In this document: positions 25,870-37,112 of the stretch, in pieces
How the letters are laid out: every line of letters starts with the position of its first letter
Position numbering within the stretch: the stretch's first letter is position 1
Assembly: GCF_009859475.1 (NCBI RefSeq)
Contig: NZ_CP044549.1
Location: 1,178,001 to 1,242,000 of the forward strand
DNA length: 64,000 nucleotides
From: Hydrogenophaga sp. BPS33
GTDB lineage: Bacteria; Pseudomonadota; Gammaproteobacteria; Burkholderiales; Burkholderiaceae_C
Reading direction: 5' to 3'
Notes under the pieces: model-generated
Database searches by the model: none
Seen by the model: only the letters and a program-made list of their open reading frames with translations
Told to the model about the DNA's origin: nothing
Program-made: the position numbers and the translations under genes

Positions 25870-26652
25870 TCAATGGGGCAGGCTGTTGGCGTAGCGGATT
25901 TGCGTTCTGACCCAATCGAGCGCCGCCAACTCCAGAGGAAACGCATCGGCACGTTCTGGCGCCGCATGGTATGCGTGCACGGTCTCGATGGCATTCAGCA
26001 TGCTCGGGAGTTCCTCCCAGAAAGTGCCCGCACTGACGTAGTCAACGGCGATGGACGTGGTCTGCTTGGCGTACTCCACCCGTGCGAGCGCGGCGATCTC
26101 CTGGGGGGCCAGCGTGTCTTCCAGCAATTCCTTTCGAAGCAACGCGGACGCGTTCTTCTGCATCTCCCGCGCCGACTCGGCCAATTTCCGGAATGCGATC
26201 ACGATGCCTGCGTGGTCGTCGTTGATGGCCGCCAGGACCGTGCATTTGACCATCAGCATTCTCAGGCCGATGCTCGGTTGCGTGGCAAGCTACCGCACCG
26301 GGTCCGGGCCCTCTTCCAGCTGCAAGAGCAAGGAGGTCAGCAAGGACGCGCGCTTCAGAATCTCGTCCGCGTCGTCCAGAACACAATTCACTGACCACTC
26401 CGAGACGCTGCGGATGTCGGGACCCCGAGAAGCCGGGGGTCTGGCGGCGCTCGATGCCGGGCCACGCGCCGTCGCGCTGGGAAAGCGCATGTGCCGTGCT
26501 GGTGTGGGTGGCACGGTCTGGCTTCGTGTGAACCGGCTTCGTGGCTGGGCCGCCAAGCCGCTTTGCGATGCGCCCAGGCCGGGCCCCGGAACCTCCGAGC
26601 GGGGCGACGAAGCCGATGTCAAGGGTTTGCGTGTGACGCCGTCGTTTTGCAT
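25870..26652 (-). pseudogene. Broken member of the paralogous family (in-frame TAG and internal deletion)
   Basis: Two pieces lie in one reading frame. The upstream piece (26652-26290) starts MQNDGVTRKPLTSASSPRSE, is Pro/Ser/Arg-rich like other family N-termini, and ends at a TAG (26292-26290). The frame continues LATQPSIGLRMLMVKCTVL and then VEYAKQTTSIAVDYVSAGTF to a stop at 25870, matching the module of the protein at 26667-28622 (FARQPFAHVGMLVLKC and VEYAKQMTSAPVDFVSEG). Compared with that protein, roughly 150 residues between N-terminus and module are missing. Both the deletion and the stop indicate a dead copy. The downstream piece alone could start at an ATG at 26259. Confidence 0.7.
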
Positions 26653-26666
26653 GTTTGTGTCCTGGG

Positions 26667-28622
26667 TCAGGTTTCCGTGGGCTGGGTGTGTGTCTTGCGC
26701 ATCCAGTTCAAGATGCTGTCGAGCGCGGCCTGTTCAACGCGGTACTGCCCTGAGGGGTCTTCGGCATAGTGGGCGAGCACCTCTCGCAAGGCCTGCAGCG
26801 TCGAAGCAAATGGCGCTTCGTTGGCGCTGGGACCATTGGTGGCTGCGGACGTCATCTGCCCCGCGTAGACCAGCAAGGCGAGCGAGGCGACCTTTTCCTT
26901 GTCGAAGGGGGATTGGAGAAGCGCGCTTCGCAGCAATGCGGGTGCCTCCCTTTGCCGCTTCTGCGCCTCTTCGATCTTGCGCTGAAGGTCGATCACCAGG
27001 TGTCCGTGAGCGTGGCTCAGGCTCAGGAATTGCACGCAGGTCCGGCGCATCTCCGCCAGGCTGGCATAGGGCTGTATGGCGAGGTCGGTCACAAAGTCCC
27101 GGCCCACCAAGGTCATGGCGCTGGTGATCCACTGCGCCAGATCATCGGCCTGGAATGTCAGTTGCGGCACATCTGCGCCGCTGAGGGACTGGCAGAGGTG
27201 TCGCACTTCGGGTGCGTACCACCGCTCGATCTGCTCGTTGGGAATGGTCGAGAGATCGGCCGTCAGCTGGGCTTGATCCCCCGACGCCAGGGGCTTCCTT
27301 TTGGGGAGGGTTTGCAATGTGGGACCTGCCGTGACCAGGTCTTTCGCCGAACGGAGCTGCCTTGGGCTCTTCTTCGGCAGCGACAGGTTGTGCGGAAGGC
27401 GGGTGTCGCGTATTTGCCGCGCCACCCATTGCAGCGCCACTTGTTGGGCACCGAAGTCAGGTCCCTTCTGCTGGTATTCCCCGGCCACCGCCTGGATGCG
27501 CGCGTCCATGGCGCGGACCTGGCTCCAGAGGGCGCCCTCGCTGACGAAGTCGACGGGCGCGGACGTCATCTGCTTGGCGTATTCGACCAGGGCGAGCTCG
27601 GCCACCTTCTCGGGCTGGAAGGTCTCGCGGCAAAGCTCGTCCTGCATGCGCTGGGACACGGTCCGCTGTTGCTCGAACGCCTGGCGCAGCTGCGATAGAA
27701 GGATGTGGACCATGTCCCTGTGCATGGTGTGCGTGGCGAGGAGCAAGCACTTCAGCACCAGCATTCCCACATGGGCAAAAGGCTGCCGGGCGAACTCGGC
27801 GACCAGCCGGTCGGGATCGTGCGGGCCATTGGCAGCCTGGATGAGCAGCACCAGCTCGCTCGCACGGTGTTTCAGAGCCAGTTCATGGGTGTCTCTGAGC
27901 GCCAGGCACAGCGCCCGGACCTGCGGCGCGTAGGTTTTCTCGCGTTGCGCCTGGGGCAAGGCGTGGTACGCACTGTCCACGCTCTGTGCATGCATTGCGC
28001 GTGTGCGGGCGTCATCGACAAAGCGCAACAGCAGTCGGCTTTGGACAGTCTGGTGGTGGTCGTCGTATTGCTGGGCCTTGATCCGGAGAGCCGCAGGGTG
28101 GGTATTGTGGGGTTGGGGTAGAAGGTAGAGGCTCAGGTCCGGGCAATCGGTTGGGATCGTGTTCAGCAGGTCATGGGTCCAGGAAGCGTCATCGCGCTCC
28201 AATGCGCTGAAGAGGTCTACGCACAACACACCGCGTTGCCGGATCACGGTGGGGGATTCGAGCTGCGTCCTGAACCGATCGACCGTGGCGTCGCCTGTCA
28301 CCCACTCGGGAATCTTCCGTGTTCGGGGCCCTGGGGTCGATGCAGGAGCAGCTTGGGCGCTCGATACCTCTTCGACCGTGTCCACCAAGGTGCGCGTATC
28401 CATGGGGTTCGGCGCACGTGGCGCCGAAAAGGCTGTCTCGCCCTTGTGGGGCGTCGGGCTGAACTGGCCGCGATGTCTGCCCCCTGCGCCGCTCGCGGTG
28501 GTGGGTAAAGTCGATGTCGGCGTTTCGACGGCCCCCGGGGTGGATGCGCTTCGGAGGTGCTTGCGTTTGGAGAACGTCAGGGGTCTGGGGGACGTTTTGG
28601 GTTGCATGCTGGGATCGGACAC
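26667..28622 (-). CDS. Paralogous-family protein C with two copies of the helical module
   Basis: A 651-residue unrecognised protein read from GTG 28622, with AAGGAAG seven bases upstream. Residues 1-95 are Ser/Pro/Thr/Arg-rich. GPRTRKIPEW (98-107) begins a helical region shared with the protein at 28719-30251. It has two modules of about 180 residues: 231-412 ([51 protein letters not shown]) and 469-645 (YAPEVRHLCQSL, AIQPYASLAEMRRTC, LVYAGQMTSAAT), separated by a Lys/Pro/Ser linker. This internal duplication defines the module limits. No enzyme motif, signal peptide or membrane segment is seen. Confidence 0.82.
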   Translation of the reverse strand: MSDPSMQPKTSPRPLTFSKRKHLRSASTPGAVETPTSTLPTTASGAGGRHRGQFSPTPHKGETAFSAPRAPNPMDTRTLVDTVEEVSSAQAAPASTPGPRTRKIPEWVTGDATVDRFRTQLESPTVIRQRGVLCVDLFSALERDDASWTHDLLNTIPTDCPDLSLYLLPQPHNTHPAALRIKAQQYDDHHQTVQSRLLLRFVDDARTRAMHAQSVDSAYHALPQAQREKTYAPQVRALCLALRDTHELALKHRASELVLLIQAANGPHDPDRLVAEFARQPFAHVGMLVLKCLLLATHTMHRDMVHILLSQLRQAFEQQRTVSQRMQDELCRETFQPEKVAELALVEYAKQMTSAPVDFVSEGALWSQVRAMDARIQAVAGEYQQKGPDFGAQQVALQWVARQIRDTRLPHNLSLPKKSPRQLRSAKDLVTAGPTLQTLPKRKPLASGDQAQLTADLSTIPNEQIERWYAPEVRHLCQSLSGADVPQLTFQADDLAQWITSAMTLVGRDFVTDLAIQPYASLAEMRRTCVQFLSLSHAHGHLVIDLQRKIEEAQKRQREAPALLRSALLQSPFDKEKVASLALLVYAGQMTSAATNGPSANEAPFASTLQALREVLAHYAEDPSGQYRVEQAALDSILNWMRKTHTQPTET

Positions 28623-28718
28623 GGGCTACTTCCTTTTTTCGAACAGGGGTGTGTCTGCGCGGCTCGGCCCTATGGGCCTGGACGCAGGCGAATACGAGGA
28701 GGGGAGCGGGCGCCGGCC

Positions 28719-30251
28719 TCAGTGCGGCAGGCGGGCGGTTTGGACGATCTGCTGAAACACCGCGTAGAGCGCGTGCTTCTCGACGGTGGTGTCTTCCGAT
28801 TCAAGGAGGGATTCGTACACCGTTTGCATGCGATCCCGCATGCGCTCAACCTGTCCCCAGGTGGCGCCGGCGCTGACGAAGTCGACCGGCAAGGACGTCA
28901 TCCGCTTCGCGTATTCCATCATTGCGAGCACTTCGACGTCTTGGATGTTGCTGTGCTTCTTCAGCAGTTCTTGCTGGAGGCGCCGGGAGACACGGCTCTG
29001 GACCGTGATGGCCGTCGACAGGCTTGCGCGGAACGCGGCCAGGACCTTTTTGTCGACGACCTTCTCAAGCACATTGCACTGGATCTGCACCGTCTTCAGG
29101 TTGGCGAAGGGCTGTGCGGCGAGTTCGTCGTCGAGGTCTTCGGCGTTCAGGGCTTCCTGCATCAGCGCCTGAAAGCGTGGCCCTTGGGAGCGCAGATCCT
29201 CCGTGGCAGTGTCCCGCAGCGCGAGGCACAGTTCCCGGACCTGCGGCGCGTAGACCTGGTCGAGTTCCGCGTCGTTGAACGCGCTCAGATCGGTTTGCAC
29301 ACGGTCGGCCGCCTTCGCGCGATCGAGGGCGTCCAGGGTGTAGCGCACCAGGCGTGCGTTGCCGGGATGCTCGCGGTTGTACTGGTGCGCCGCCTTGTGG
29401 AGCATTTCGCAGACTCGCACTTCGATGGCCTGGCCTGCGGGCGGAAAGTAGCGGTTCAGGTGCGTGATGTCGGACGGTATGTCTTGCAGAAGCTGGCTGA
29501 TCGTGCTGGCGTCGCGCGCGATCAGCGCGAAGACCAATTCGTTGCGCTGTGCTTCCCGCCTCAGCACGGTGGTGGGGTTGCTCCAGAGGTCATCCGCTTC
29601 GCTGGCATGGGCCGACCACTCCAGGATTTCGCGGGTTCGCGGTCCCTCGGTGGCCTGGCGGGACTTGGCCAAGCGCAACCCCACCGGGACATCCGACCAT
29701 TCATAAGCTTTCCACTCCTGGGTGATCCAGTCCAGCATCTGTTTGCATTCGCGGTCCAGTTGTCCCCAAATCTCGCCAGCGGCCGCGCGCAGTTGCTTGG
29801 CCAGTGCCGAGGTTTTCTGAAGATCGGCGGAGTCGACCTCGCCGAATCCCAGGTAGAGATGCAATTTCGCGGGTCCGATGGTGTCGTGGTCCTGGTTCTC
29901 GGCGACCAGTGCCCTCAGGCTTGTCTCGGCCTGCGCGGCATGTGGGCCGATGGGCCTTGTCAGCGCCGCGAGCAGGTCGATACGGTGCGCTTCGATGCGG
30001 TCACTCGTGAATTGCGCCTCCCCCTCCTCTTCTTCGTCTTGCGTGGCGGTCACAGCCTCGGTCATCTGGCTCATGGGTCTTATCGACTCGAAGCGGGCTC
30101 TGGCCAGGCCATCCAAGGGGCGCGGCGCCGCCTGGCTGCGCTCTGCGGCCCCGGTTCCAGAAGCCTGTGGCTTCAGCGACGAATCGCCCTGGGTCGGCTG
30201 GGCCAGCGGCTTGGGTGGAGAGGTGGCGGGACCGAGTGGCGAAGACGACAT
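28719..30251 (-). CDS. Paralogous-family protein D (unrecognised, helical module)
   Basis: A 510-residue unrecognised protein starting [20 protein letters not shown]. Residues 1-60 are Ser/Pro/Ala-rich; an acidic run EEEEGE follows near 73-78. [10 protein letters not shown] and [12 protein letters not shown] (128-176) match the fragment at 20796-21198. [10 protein letters not shown] (203-212) and the module at 334-510 ([48 protein letters not shown], final ARLPH) match the protein at 26667-28622. No signal peptide, membrane segment or catalytic motif is visible. It is the most upstream family member and is divergent from the chemoreceptor gene; the 227 bases between them hold no gene I can support. 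Confidence 0.82.
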   Translation of the reverse strand: MSSSPLGPATSPPKPLAQPTQGDSSLKPQASGTGAAERSQAAPRPLDGLARARFESIRPMSQMTEAVTATQDEEEEGEAQFTSDRIEAHRIDLLAALTRPIGPHAAQAETSLRALVAENQDHDTIGPAKLHLYLGFGEVDSADLQKTSALAKQLRAAAGEIWGQLDRECKQMLDWITQEWKAYEWSDVPVGLRLAKSRQATEGPRTREILEWSAHASEADDLWSNPTTVLRREAQRNELVFALIARDASTISQLLQDIPSDITHLNRYFPPAGQAIEVRVCEMLHKAAHQYNREHPGNARLVRYTLDALDRAKAADRVQTDLSAFNDAELDQVYAPQVRELCLALRDTATEDLRSQGPRFQALMQEALNAEDLDDELAAQPFANLKTVQIQCNVLEKVVDKKVLAAFRASLSTAITVQSRVSRRLQQELLKKHSNIQDVEVLAMMEYAKRMTSLPVDFVSAGATWGQVERMRDRMQTVYESLLESEDTTVEKHALYAVFQQIVQTARLPH

Positions 30252-30478
30252 GGGGCACTTTCTGTTTGAAGGGTGGGGAGTGTTTGATTGCAGGCGCGGT
30301 TGCCCTCGGAGCGTGCGCGTGCGCTGGCACGGCGAGCCCCTCTGTAACGGGGGCTGATTTCTTGGTTCCTACCCCTTGGCGGACCCGGTTTTGGGGGCCT
30401 TGGCGCCATTCAAGTCGAGGTGTGGAGCACCGATGTCAATGGCAGGCTCTGTTTCCAACGCTCCACGAGGTACCGACC

Positions 30479-32035
30479 ATGTTTCAACTTTCTCAACGAC
30501 CCATTCGCACCCAGTTGACCGCGTTGTTGGCAGTGGCTGTGATGTTCCTGGTGTCTGTCGCGGGCGTGGGGGCGTGGGCCCTGATGCGCAGTGCGTCGAT
30601 CGCCAGCACCAGCAACGACGTGCACGTGCCGCGCCAGCGCGCCAGCAACGAGCTTCTGCAGGCGGTGAGCGCGCGCGCCATTGCCGCTCGCAACCTGGTT
30701 CTCGCTGTCGATCCGGCGGTGCGCGATGTCGAACTGGCCAAGATCAAGCAGGCGCACGAGGCCACGCAGGCTGCGGTGAAGCAACTCCAGGCGCTGACCG
30801 CCGACGCGGGCGCCGAGGACCGGCAACTGGTGGGCGCCGTGGTCGCCGCCGAAGCCGAGTACGGTCCGGTGGCGCTGAAGATCACCGGCGTGGCCGCCGG
30901 TGGTGCATCGCAGCAAGCGGCGACCATGATCATCGAAGAGTGCCGACCCTTGCTGGAAAAGCTGGAAAAGGCGGTGGCCGCTCTCCTGACCCACGAGGCG
31001 GCACAAACACAAGCGGACCACGACGGCTTGATGGCCGACACCAGCGCGGCCATCTCCTGGGTGGCCGCCCTGGGTGTTGGTGCGCTGGTGTTGCTGGTGT
31101 GGTTGGGCTTTGTCATCACGCGCGGCCTGGTGGGCAGCAGCCGGGCGGCGCTGCAGGCGGTGGAGAAGATGGCGGCGGGTGACATGTCCCTGCGGCTGCA
31201 GGCGACAGGCGAAAGTGAGCCTCAGCGCGTGTTGCGCTCGCTCGACGGCATGGCCACGCGGCTGCGCGAAGTGCTGGGCACGGTGCGCAGCGCCTCCGAC
31301 CAGATCGCCACCGCGAGCGAAGAGGTGGCCAAGGGATCGCTGGACCTGTCCTCGCGCACCGAGCAGGCTGCGAGCAACCTGGAGGAAACCGCAGCCAGCA
31401 TGGAGCAGATGACGGCCACCGTGCAGCAATCGAGCAACTCGGCACGCCAGGCCAACCAATTGGCCGGCGAGTCGGCCGATGTGGCGCGGCGCGGTGGCGA
31501 TGTGGTGAACCAGGTGGTGCAGACCATGGGTGACATCAGCAAGTCGTCCGGGCGCATCGGCGAGATCATCGGTGTGATCGATGGCATCGCGTTCCAGACC
31601 AACATCCTCGCCCTCAACGCGGCCGTGGAGGCTGCGCGCGCGGGCGAGCAGGGCCGCGGCTTCGCGGTGGTGGCGGGCGAGGTGCGCAACCTCGCGCAGC
31701 GCAGCGCGCAGGCGGCCAAGGAGATCAAGCAACTGATCGAGGACTCGAACCAGCAGGTCAGCGGCGGCACGCGCCTGGTGCAGGAAGCGGGCGGCACCAT
31801 TGCCGAGGTGGTGGACAACGCGCGGCGCGTGAGCAGCATCGTGAGCGAGATCATGGCTTCGAGCACCGAGCAGGCCGATGGCGTGACGCAGATCAACGTC
31901 GCCGTGACCCAGCTCGACCACATGACGCAACAGAATGCGGCACTGGTGGAGCAGACCTCGGCCGCTGCCGAGAGCCTGAAGGAGCAAGCGCGCCAGCTGT
32001 CGTCGGCGGTGTCCGTGTTCCGTCTGACGGCCTGA
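30479..32035 (+). CDS. Methyl-accepting chemotaxis protein
   Basis: A 518-residue chemoreceptor starting [21 protein letters not shown] membrane helix lies near 12-34, a four-helix-bundle-like periplasmic sensor occupies about 35-190 ([20 protein letters not shown]), and a second membrane helix near 193-215 ([20 protein letters not shown]) leads to HAMP and signalling domains. The highly conserved hairpin tip is present ([20 protein letters not shown], then [18 protein letters not shown]). It ends VSVFRLTA without a CheR-binding pentapeptide. It senses an unknown periplasmic ligand and signals to CheA/CheW encoded elsewhere. It converges with the LysR gene, with 1 base between them. Confidence 0.93.
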   Translation: MFQLSQRPIRTQLTALLAVAVMFLVSVAGVGAWALMRSASIASTSNDVHVPRQRASNELLQAVSARAIAARNLVLAVDPAVRDVELAKIKQAHEATQAAVKQLQALTADAGAEDRQLVGAVVAAEAEYGPVALKITGVAAGGASQQAATMIIEECRPLLEKLEKAVAALLTHEAAQTQADHDGLMADTSAAISWVAALGVGALVLLVWLGFVITRGLVGSSRAALQAVEKMAAGDMSLRLQATGESEPQRVLRSLDGMATRLREVLGTVRSASDQIATASEEVAKGSLDLSSRTEQAASNLEETAASMEQMTATVQQSSNSARQANQLAGESADVARRGGDVVNQVVQTMGDISKSSGRIGEIIGVIDGIAFQTNILALNAAVEAARAGEQGRGFAVVAGEVRNLAQRSAQAAKEIKQLIEDSNQQVSGGTRLVQEAGGTIAEVVDNARRVSSIVSEIMASSTEQADGVTQINVAVTQLDHMTQQNAALVEQTSAAAESLKEQARQLSSAVSVFRLTA

Positions 32036-32036
32036 C

Positions 32037-32963
32037 CTATGCCTTCTTCCTCGTGCGCTTGTGCTGCGTCGGCCAGGCCTGCATGCGGAAGGCCTCGACC
32101 AGGAAGTCGATCAGCAGGCGCACCTTGGCGGGCATGAATTTGCGCGACGGATAGACCACGGATACCACGAGTTCGATCGAGCGGTATTCGGGCATCAGCT
32201 CCACCAGCGCGCCGGCCTGCAGATCGGGCCCCACCAGGAACGAGGGTTGCAGCACGATGGCTTGGTGGCGCAGTGCGGCGAGGCGGCAAGTGTCGCCGTT
32301 GTTGCTGCGCAGGCGGGGCGCGATCTTCACCGTCACCGGCCCTTGCGGTCCGGTGAACACCCAGTTCTCGCCCATGGAGAACAGGCTGTAGCTCACCACC
32401 GCGTGTTGCGCCAGTCCCGAGGGATGTCGGGGCGTGCCGTGCCGGCGCAGATAGGTGGGTGAGGCGCACAACACCATGCGCGTGCGGGCCAGCGGACGGC
32501 TCACTAGGCTGGAGTCGGGCAGGGTGGCGATGCGCACCGCCAGATCGAAACCTTCTTCCACCAGGTCGACCACGCGGTCCGACAAGCTCACGTCCAGGGT
32601 GAGCCGGGGGTGTTGGGACATGAAGGCCATCCACAGCGGCGCGAGGTGCAAGATGCCGAAGGTGACCGGCGCATTCACACGCAGCACGCCGACCGCCTCG
32701 CCGCTGCGCGAGGTGATCTCCGCTTCGGCTTCTTCGACCGTGGCCAGCACCTCTTTGCAACGCGCATGAAAGACCTCGCCTTCGGGCGTCAGGGAGAGCC
32801 GCCGCGTGGTGCGGTTGAGCAGCCTCACACCCAGGTGCGCTTCCAGGTCGGCCACGTGCCGCGACACCGCGGCCTTCGACATGGGCAAGGCATCGGCGGC
32901 GGCGACGAAGCTGCCCACGTCAACCACGGTGGCAAACACGCGCATGGCTTCCAGTCGGTCCAT
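32037..32963 (-). CDS. LysR-family transcriptional regulator
   Basis: A 308-residue LysR protein of the CrgA-like subgroup, starting MDRLEAMRVFATVVDVGSFV, with the helix-turn-helix ADALPMSKAAVSRHVADLEA and the conserved LLNRTTRRLSLTPEG. The effector domain follows (LTLDVSLSDRVVDLVEEGFD, AVRIATLPDSSLVSRPL). It is divergent from the extradiol dioxygenase gene at 33057, so it probably controls that gene and itself. The 93-bp shared promoter contains several palindromes. The inducer is unknown; relatives respond to quinones and aromatic electrophiles. Confidence 0.92.
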   Translation of the reverse strand: MDRLEAMRVFATVVDVGSFVAAADALPMSKAAVSRHVADLEAHLGVRLLNRTTRRLSLTPEGEVFHARCKEVLATVEEAEAEITSRSGEAVGVLRVNAPVTFGILHLAPLWMAFMSQHPRLTLDVSLSDRVVDLVEEGFDLAVRIATLPDSSLVSRPLARTRMVLCASPTYLRRHGTPRHPSGLAQHAVVSYSLFSMGENWVFTGPQGPVTVKIAPRLRSNNGDTCRLAALRHQAIVLQPSFLVGPDLQAGALVELMPEYRSIELVVSVVYPSRKFMPAKVRLLIDFLVEAFRMQAWPTQHKRTRKKA

Positions 32964-32983
32964 TTGTCTCTCTAGGTGGAACA

Positions 32984-33033
32984 GTTTGTCTCATTGAAAC
33001 ATCTTTATTCCGGAATCTGGAACTTTTAAAGTT
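32984..33033. promoter_or_regulatory. Palindromes in the LysR/dioxygenase divergent promoter
   Basis: Three symmetrical sites lie in the 93-bp gap: GTTT-N9-AAAC (32984-33000, of the T-N11-A form used by LysR proteins), ATTCCGGAAT (33007-33016) and AACTTTTAAAGTT (33021-33033, symmetrical about its central T). The last is 24 bases before the dioxygenase ATG. These are candidate LysR operator and promoter elements; the evidence is symmetry and position only. Confidence 0.45.
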
Positions 33034-33056
33034 TCAGCCATCGACAGGAGAGCCTC

Positions 33057-33875
33057 ATGACCACGACGACGACCACCACCACCACCACCCGCATGCCCAC
33101 GCTGTTCGTGTCGCACGGCGCACCCACTTTCGCGCTCGACCCCGGCCTGGCCGGGCCGAAGTTGCAGGCGCTCGGCCGCGCCTTGCCCAAGCCGGCCGCC
33201 GTGCTGATCGTCTCGCCCCACTGGATGACGCGCGGTGCGCGCGTGGGCCTGTCTGCCCAACCCGAGACCATCCACGACTTCGGCGGTTTTCCCCAGCCGC
33301 TGTACGAGATCGCCTATCCCGCGCCCGGCCATGCCGCGCTGGCGCAGCGTGCGTTGGACGTGTTGCAACAGGCCGGCTGGAGCGCGCAAGGCGAGGCCCA
33401 ACGCGGCCTGGACCACGGCGCCTGGGTGCCGCTGCTGTACCTGTTTCCGAACGCGGACGTGCCGGTGTTCCAGGTGTCGCTGCCCATGGGCCTGGACGCG
33501 CAGGGTGCCTGGAACTTCGGGCAGGCGCTCGCGCCGCTGCGCGACGAAGGTGTGCTGGTGATCGGCTCGGGCAGTCTCACGCACAACCTGTACGAGTTCC
33601 GCAGCGGCCATGGCAACGACGCGGCCTACGCCACCGCGTTCACCGCCTGGGTGCGCGAAGCCGTGCAACAGGGCGACAGCGCGCGCTTGCGCCGCACGCT
33701 GGACGACGCGCCGCATGCGCAGCGCGCCCACCCGACCACCGAGCACTTCCTGCCTCTGCTGGTGGCGGCTGGTGCGGCGGGCGAGGGGGCTACCGCCGAG
33801 GTGATCGACGGTGGCATTGCGCACGGCGTGCTGTCGATGGACAGCTTCGTGTTGGGCGCACCGAGCGCGGTCTGA
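33057..33875 (+). CDS. DODA-type extradiol aromatic ring-opening dioxygenase
   Basis: A 272-residue dioxygenase of the LigB/YgiD superfamily. After the start comes a run of ten threonines (MTTTTTTTTTTR), encoded by ACC/ACG repeats, then the true domain MPTLFVSHGAPTFALD with the first metal histidine. Other marks are VLIVSPHWMTRG, GLDHGAWVPLLYLFPNADVP and GSGSLTHNLYEF. Relatives open the ring of catechols such as DOPA with a mononuclear iron or zinc. It is divergent from the LysR gene. An internal ATG (MPTLF) after the Thr run could be the ancestral start; the upstream sequence GACAGGAG supports ATG 33057. Confidence 0.9.
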   Translation: MTTTTTTTTTTRMPTLFVSHGAPTFALDPGLAGPKLQALGRALPKPAAVLIVSPHWMTRGARVGLSAQPETIHDFGGFPQPLYEIAYPAPGHAALAQRALDVLQQAGWSAQGEAQRGLDHGAWVPLLYLFPNADVPVFQVSLPMGLDAQGAWNFGQALAPLRDEGVLVIGSGSLTHNLYEFRSGHGNDAAYATAFTAWVREAVQQGDSARLRRTLDDAPHAQRAHPTTEHFLPLLVAAGAAGEGATAEVIDGGIAHGVLSMDSFVLGAPSAV

Positions 33876-33997
33876 GGCGGCTTTGCGGCGCGCCGCGCGT
33901 TGGGTACATGGGGTGGCTGGTGGCGGTCCCTGCGCCGCGCAAGCCCGCCGGGCATGCTGCCACGGGCCTGTCACACGACGGCCCTCCAATCGGGTGC

Positions 33998-35140
33998 ATG
34001 ACCACCGTCGACCTGATCTATTTCAATGCGGGCGGCGGCCACCGCGCATCGGCACTGGCGCTGCAGGCCGTGTTGCGCGAGCGGCAGCCCGACTGGCAAG
34101 TGCGTCTGGTCAACCTGTTCGAGGTGCTCGACCCGCAAGGCAAGTTCCAGAAGATGACGGGCAGCGCGCCCGAGGATTGGTACAACAAGCGCCTGGCGCG
34201 TGGCTGGACCATCGGCATGGCGCAGGAGCTCAAGCTGCTGCAAGGCATGATCCGCATGGCGCACCCCATGTTGCTGCGGCGGCTGCAGCGGCATTGGCTG
34301 CGCACCGAGCCCGATCTGGTGGTGTCGCTGGTGCCCAACTTCAACCGCTCGATGTGCCAGAGCCTGGCCTCGGCCTTGCCCGGCGTGCCTTACACCACCG
34401 TGCTCACCGATCTGGCCGACGTGCCGCCGCACTTCTGGATCGAACGCGGTCAGCGCCAGCACGTCGTCTGCGGCACGCCGCGCGCGGTGGAACAGGCGCT
34501 GGCACTGGGCCACCCACCCGAACGCGTGCACGCCACCTCGGGCATGATCATCCGGCCCGAGTTCTACGAGCCCCAGGCGCTGGACCGCGCGCGGGAACTG
34601 CGTCGCCGGGGCTTCGACCCGTCCCGGCCCATCGGCATCGTGATGTTCGGTGGCCACGGCTCCAAGGCCATGCTGGGCATTGCCGAGCGCCTGGGTGCGA
34701 CCACGCAGCTGATCCTGGTCTGCGGCCACAACAAGGCCCTGGCCGCGCGGCTGCAGGCGCTGCCGCGCGGCGCGCCTCGGCTGGTGCTCGGTTTCAGCAC
34801 GGAGGTGTCGCGCACCATGCGGCTGGCCGACTTCTTCATCGGAAAACCGGGCCCCGGCAGCCTGAGCGAGGCGGTGCAACAAGGCCTGCCGGTGATCGTG
34901 GTCGACAACGCCTGGACCATGCCGCAGGAGCGCTACAACGCGCACTGGGTGCGCGACAACGGCCTGGGCATCGTGGCGCGCAGCTACCGCCGCATTCCCG
35001 AAGCGGTGGCGTGCTTGTTGGGTGAGCTGGAGCGCTACCGCGAACGGGTGCGCCGGGTGGAGAACCGGGCGCTGTTCGAAATCCCCGTGCTGCTCGAACG
35101 CATCCTGGACGAGGCCCAGGCTGTGGCGCCGATGCTCTGA
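33998..35140 (+). CDS. MGDG-synthase-like glycosyltransferase (GT28 type)
   Basis: A 380-residue glycosyltransferase starting MTTVDLIYFNAGGGHRASAL. The N-terminal glycine motif FNAGGGHRASA and C-terminal nucleotide-sugar region (ADFFIGKPGPGSLSEAVQQG, VDNAWTMPQERYNAHWV) match the monogalactosyldiacylglycerol synthase/MurG group. The middle segment TTVLTDLADVPPHFWIERG is also characteristic of that group. It probably transfers a sugar to a lipid or other acceptor at the inner membrane, but donor and acceptor are unknown. No signal peptide is expected. It stands alone, with the minus-strand ankyrin gene converging on it. Confidence 0.87.
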   Translation: MTTVDLIYFNAGGGHRASALALQAVLRERQPDWQVRLVNLFEVLDPQGKFQKMTGSAPEDWYNKRLARGWTIGMAQELKLLQGMIRMAHPMLLRRLQRHWLRTEPDLVVSLVPNFNRSMCQSLASALPGVPYTTVLTDLADVPPHFWIERGQRQHVVCGTPRAVEQALALGHPPERVHATSGMIIRPEFYEPQALDRARELRRRGFDPSRPIGIVMFGGHGSKAMLGIAERLGATTQLILVCGHNKALAARLQALPRGAPRLVLGFSTEVSRTMRLADFFIGKPGPGSLSEAVQQGLPVIVVDNAWTMPQERYNAHWVRDNGLGIVARSYRRIPEAVACLLGELERYRERVRRVENRALFEIPVLLERILDEAQAVAPML

Positions 35141-35186
35141 ACGGTCGAGCAGCGCCGTGGGCAGGGCGCAGGTCCGCGAAAGTGCC

Positions 35187-37061
<1,875 letters not shown>

Positions 37062-37109
37062 GAAAGCAGGAAACGACGGCCCGTTGTCGATGTCCAGTGT
37101 ATCGGCGCC

Positions 37110-37112
37110 CTA
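37110..37112 (-). other. In-frame TAG splitting the LRR-ankyrin gene
   Basis: On the minus strand the sequence runs ITLGYH-TAG-GADTLDIDNG with the frame open on both sides, from ATG 37961 to the stop at 35187 (about 924 codons in total). A CAG-to-TAG change would create this stop. The leucine-rich repeat pattern continues across it, so the stop is probably a recent nonsense mutation, or a sequencing error; read-through is less likely. Confidence 0.7.
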
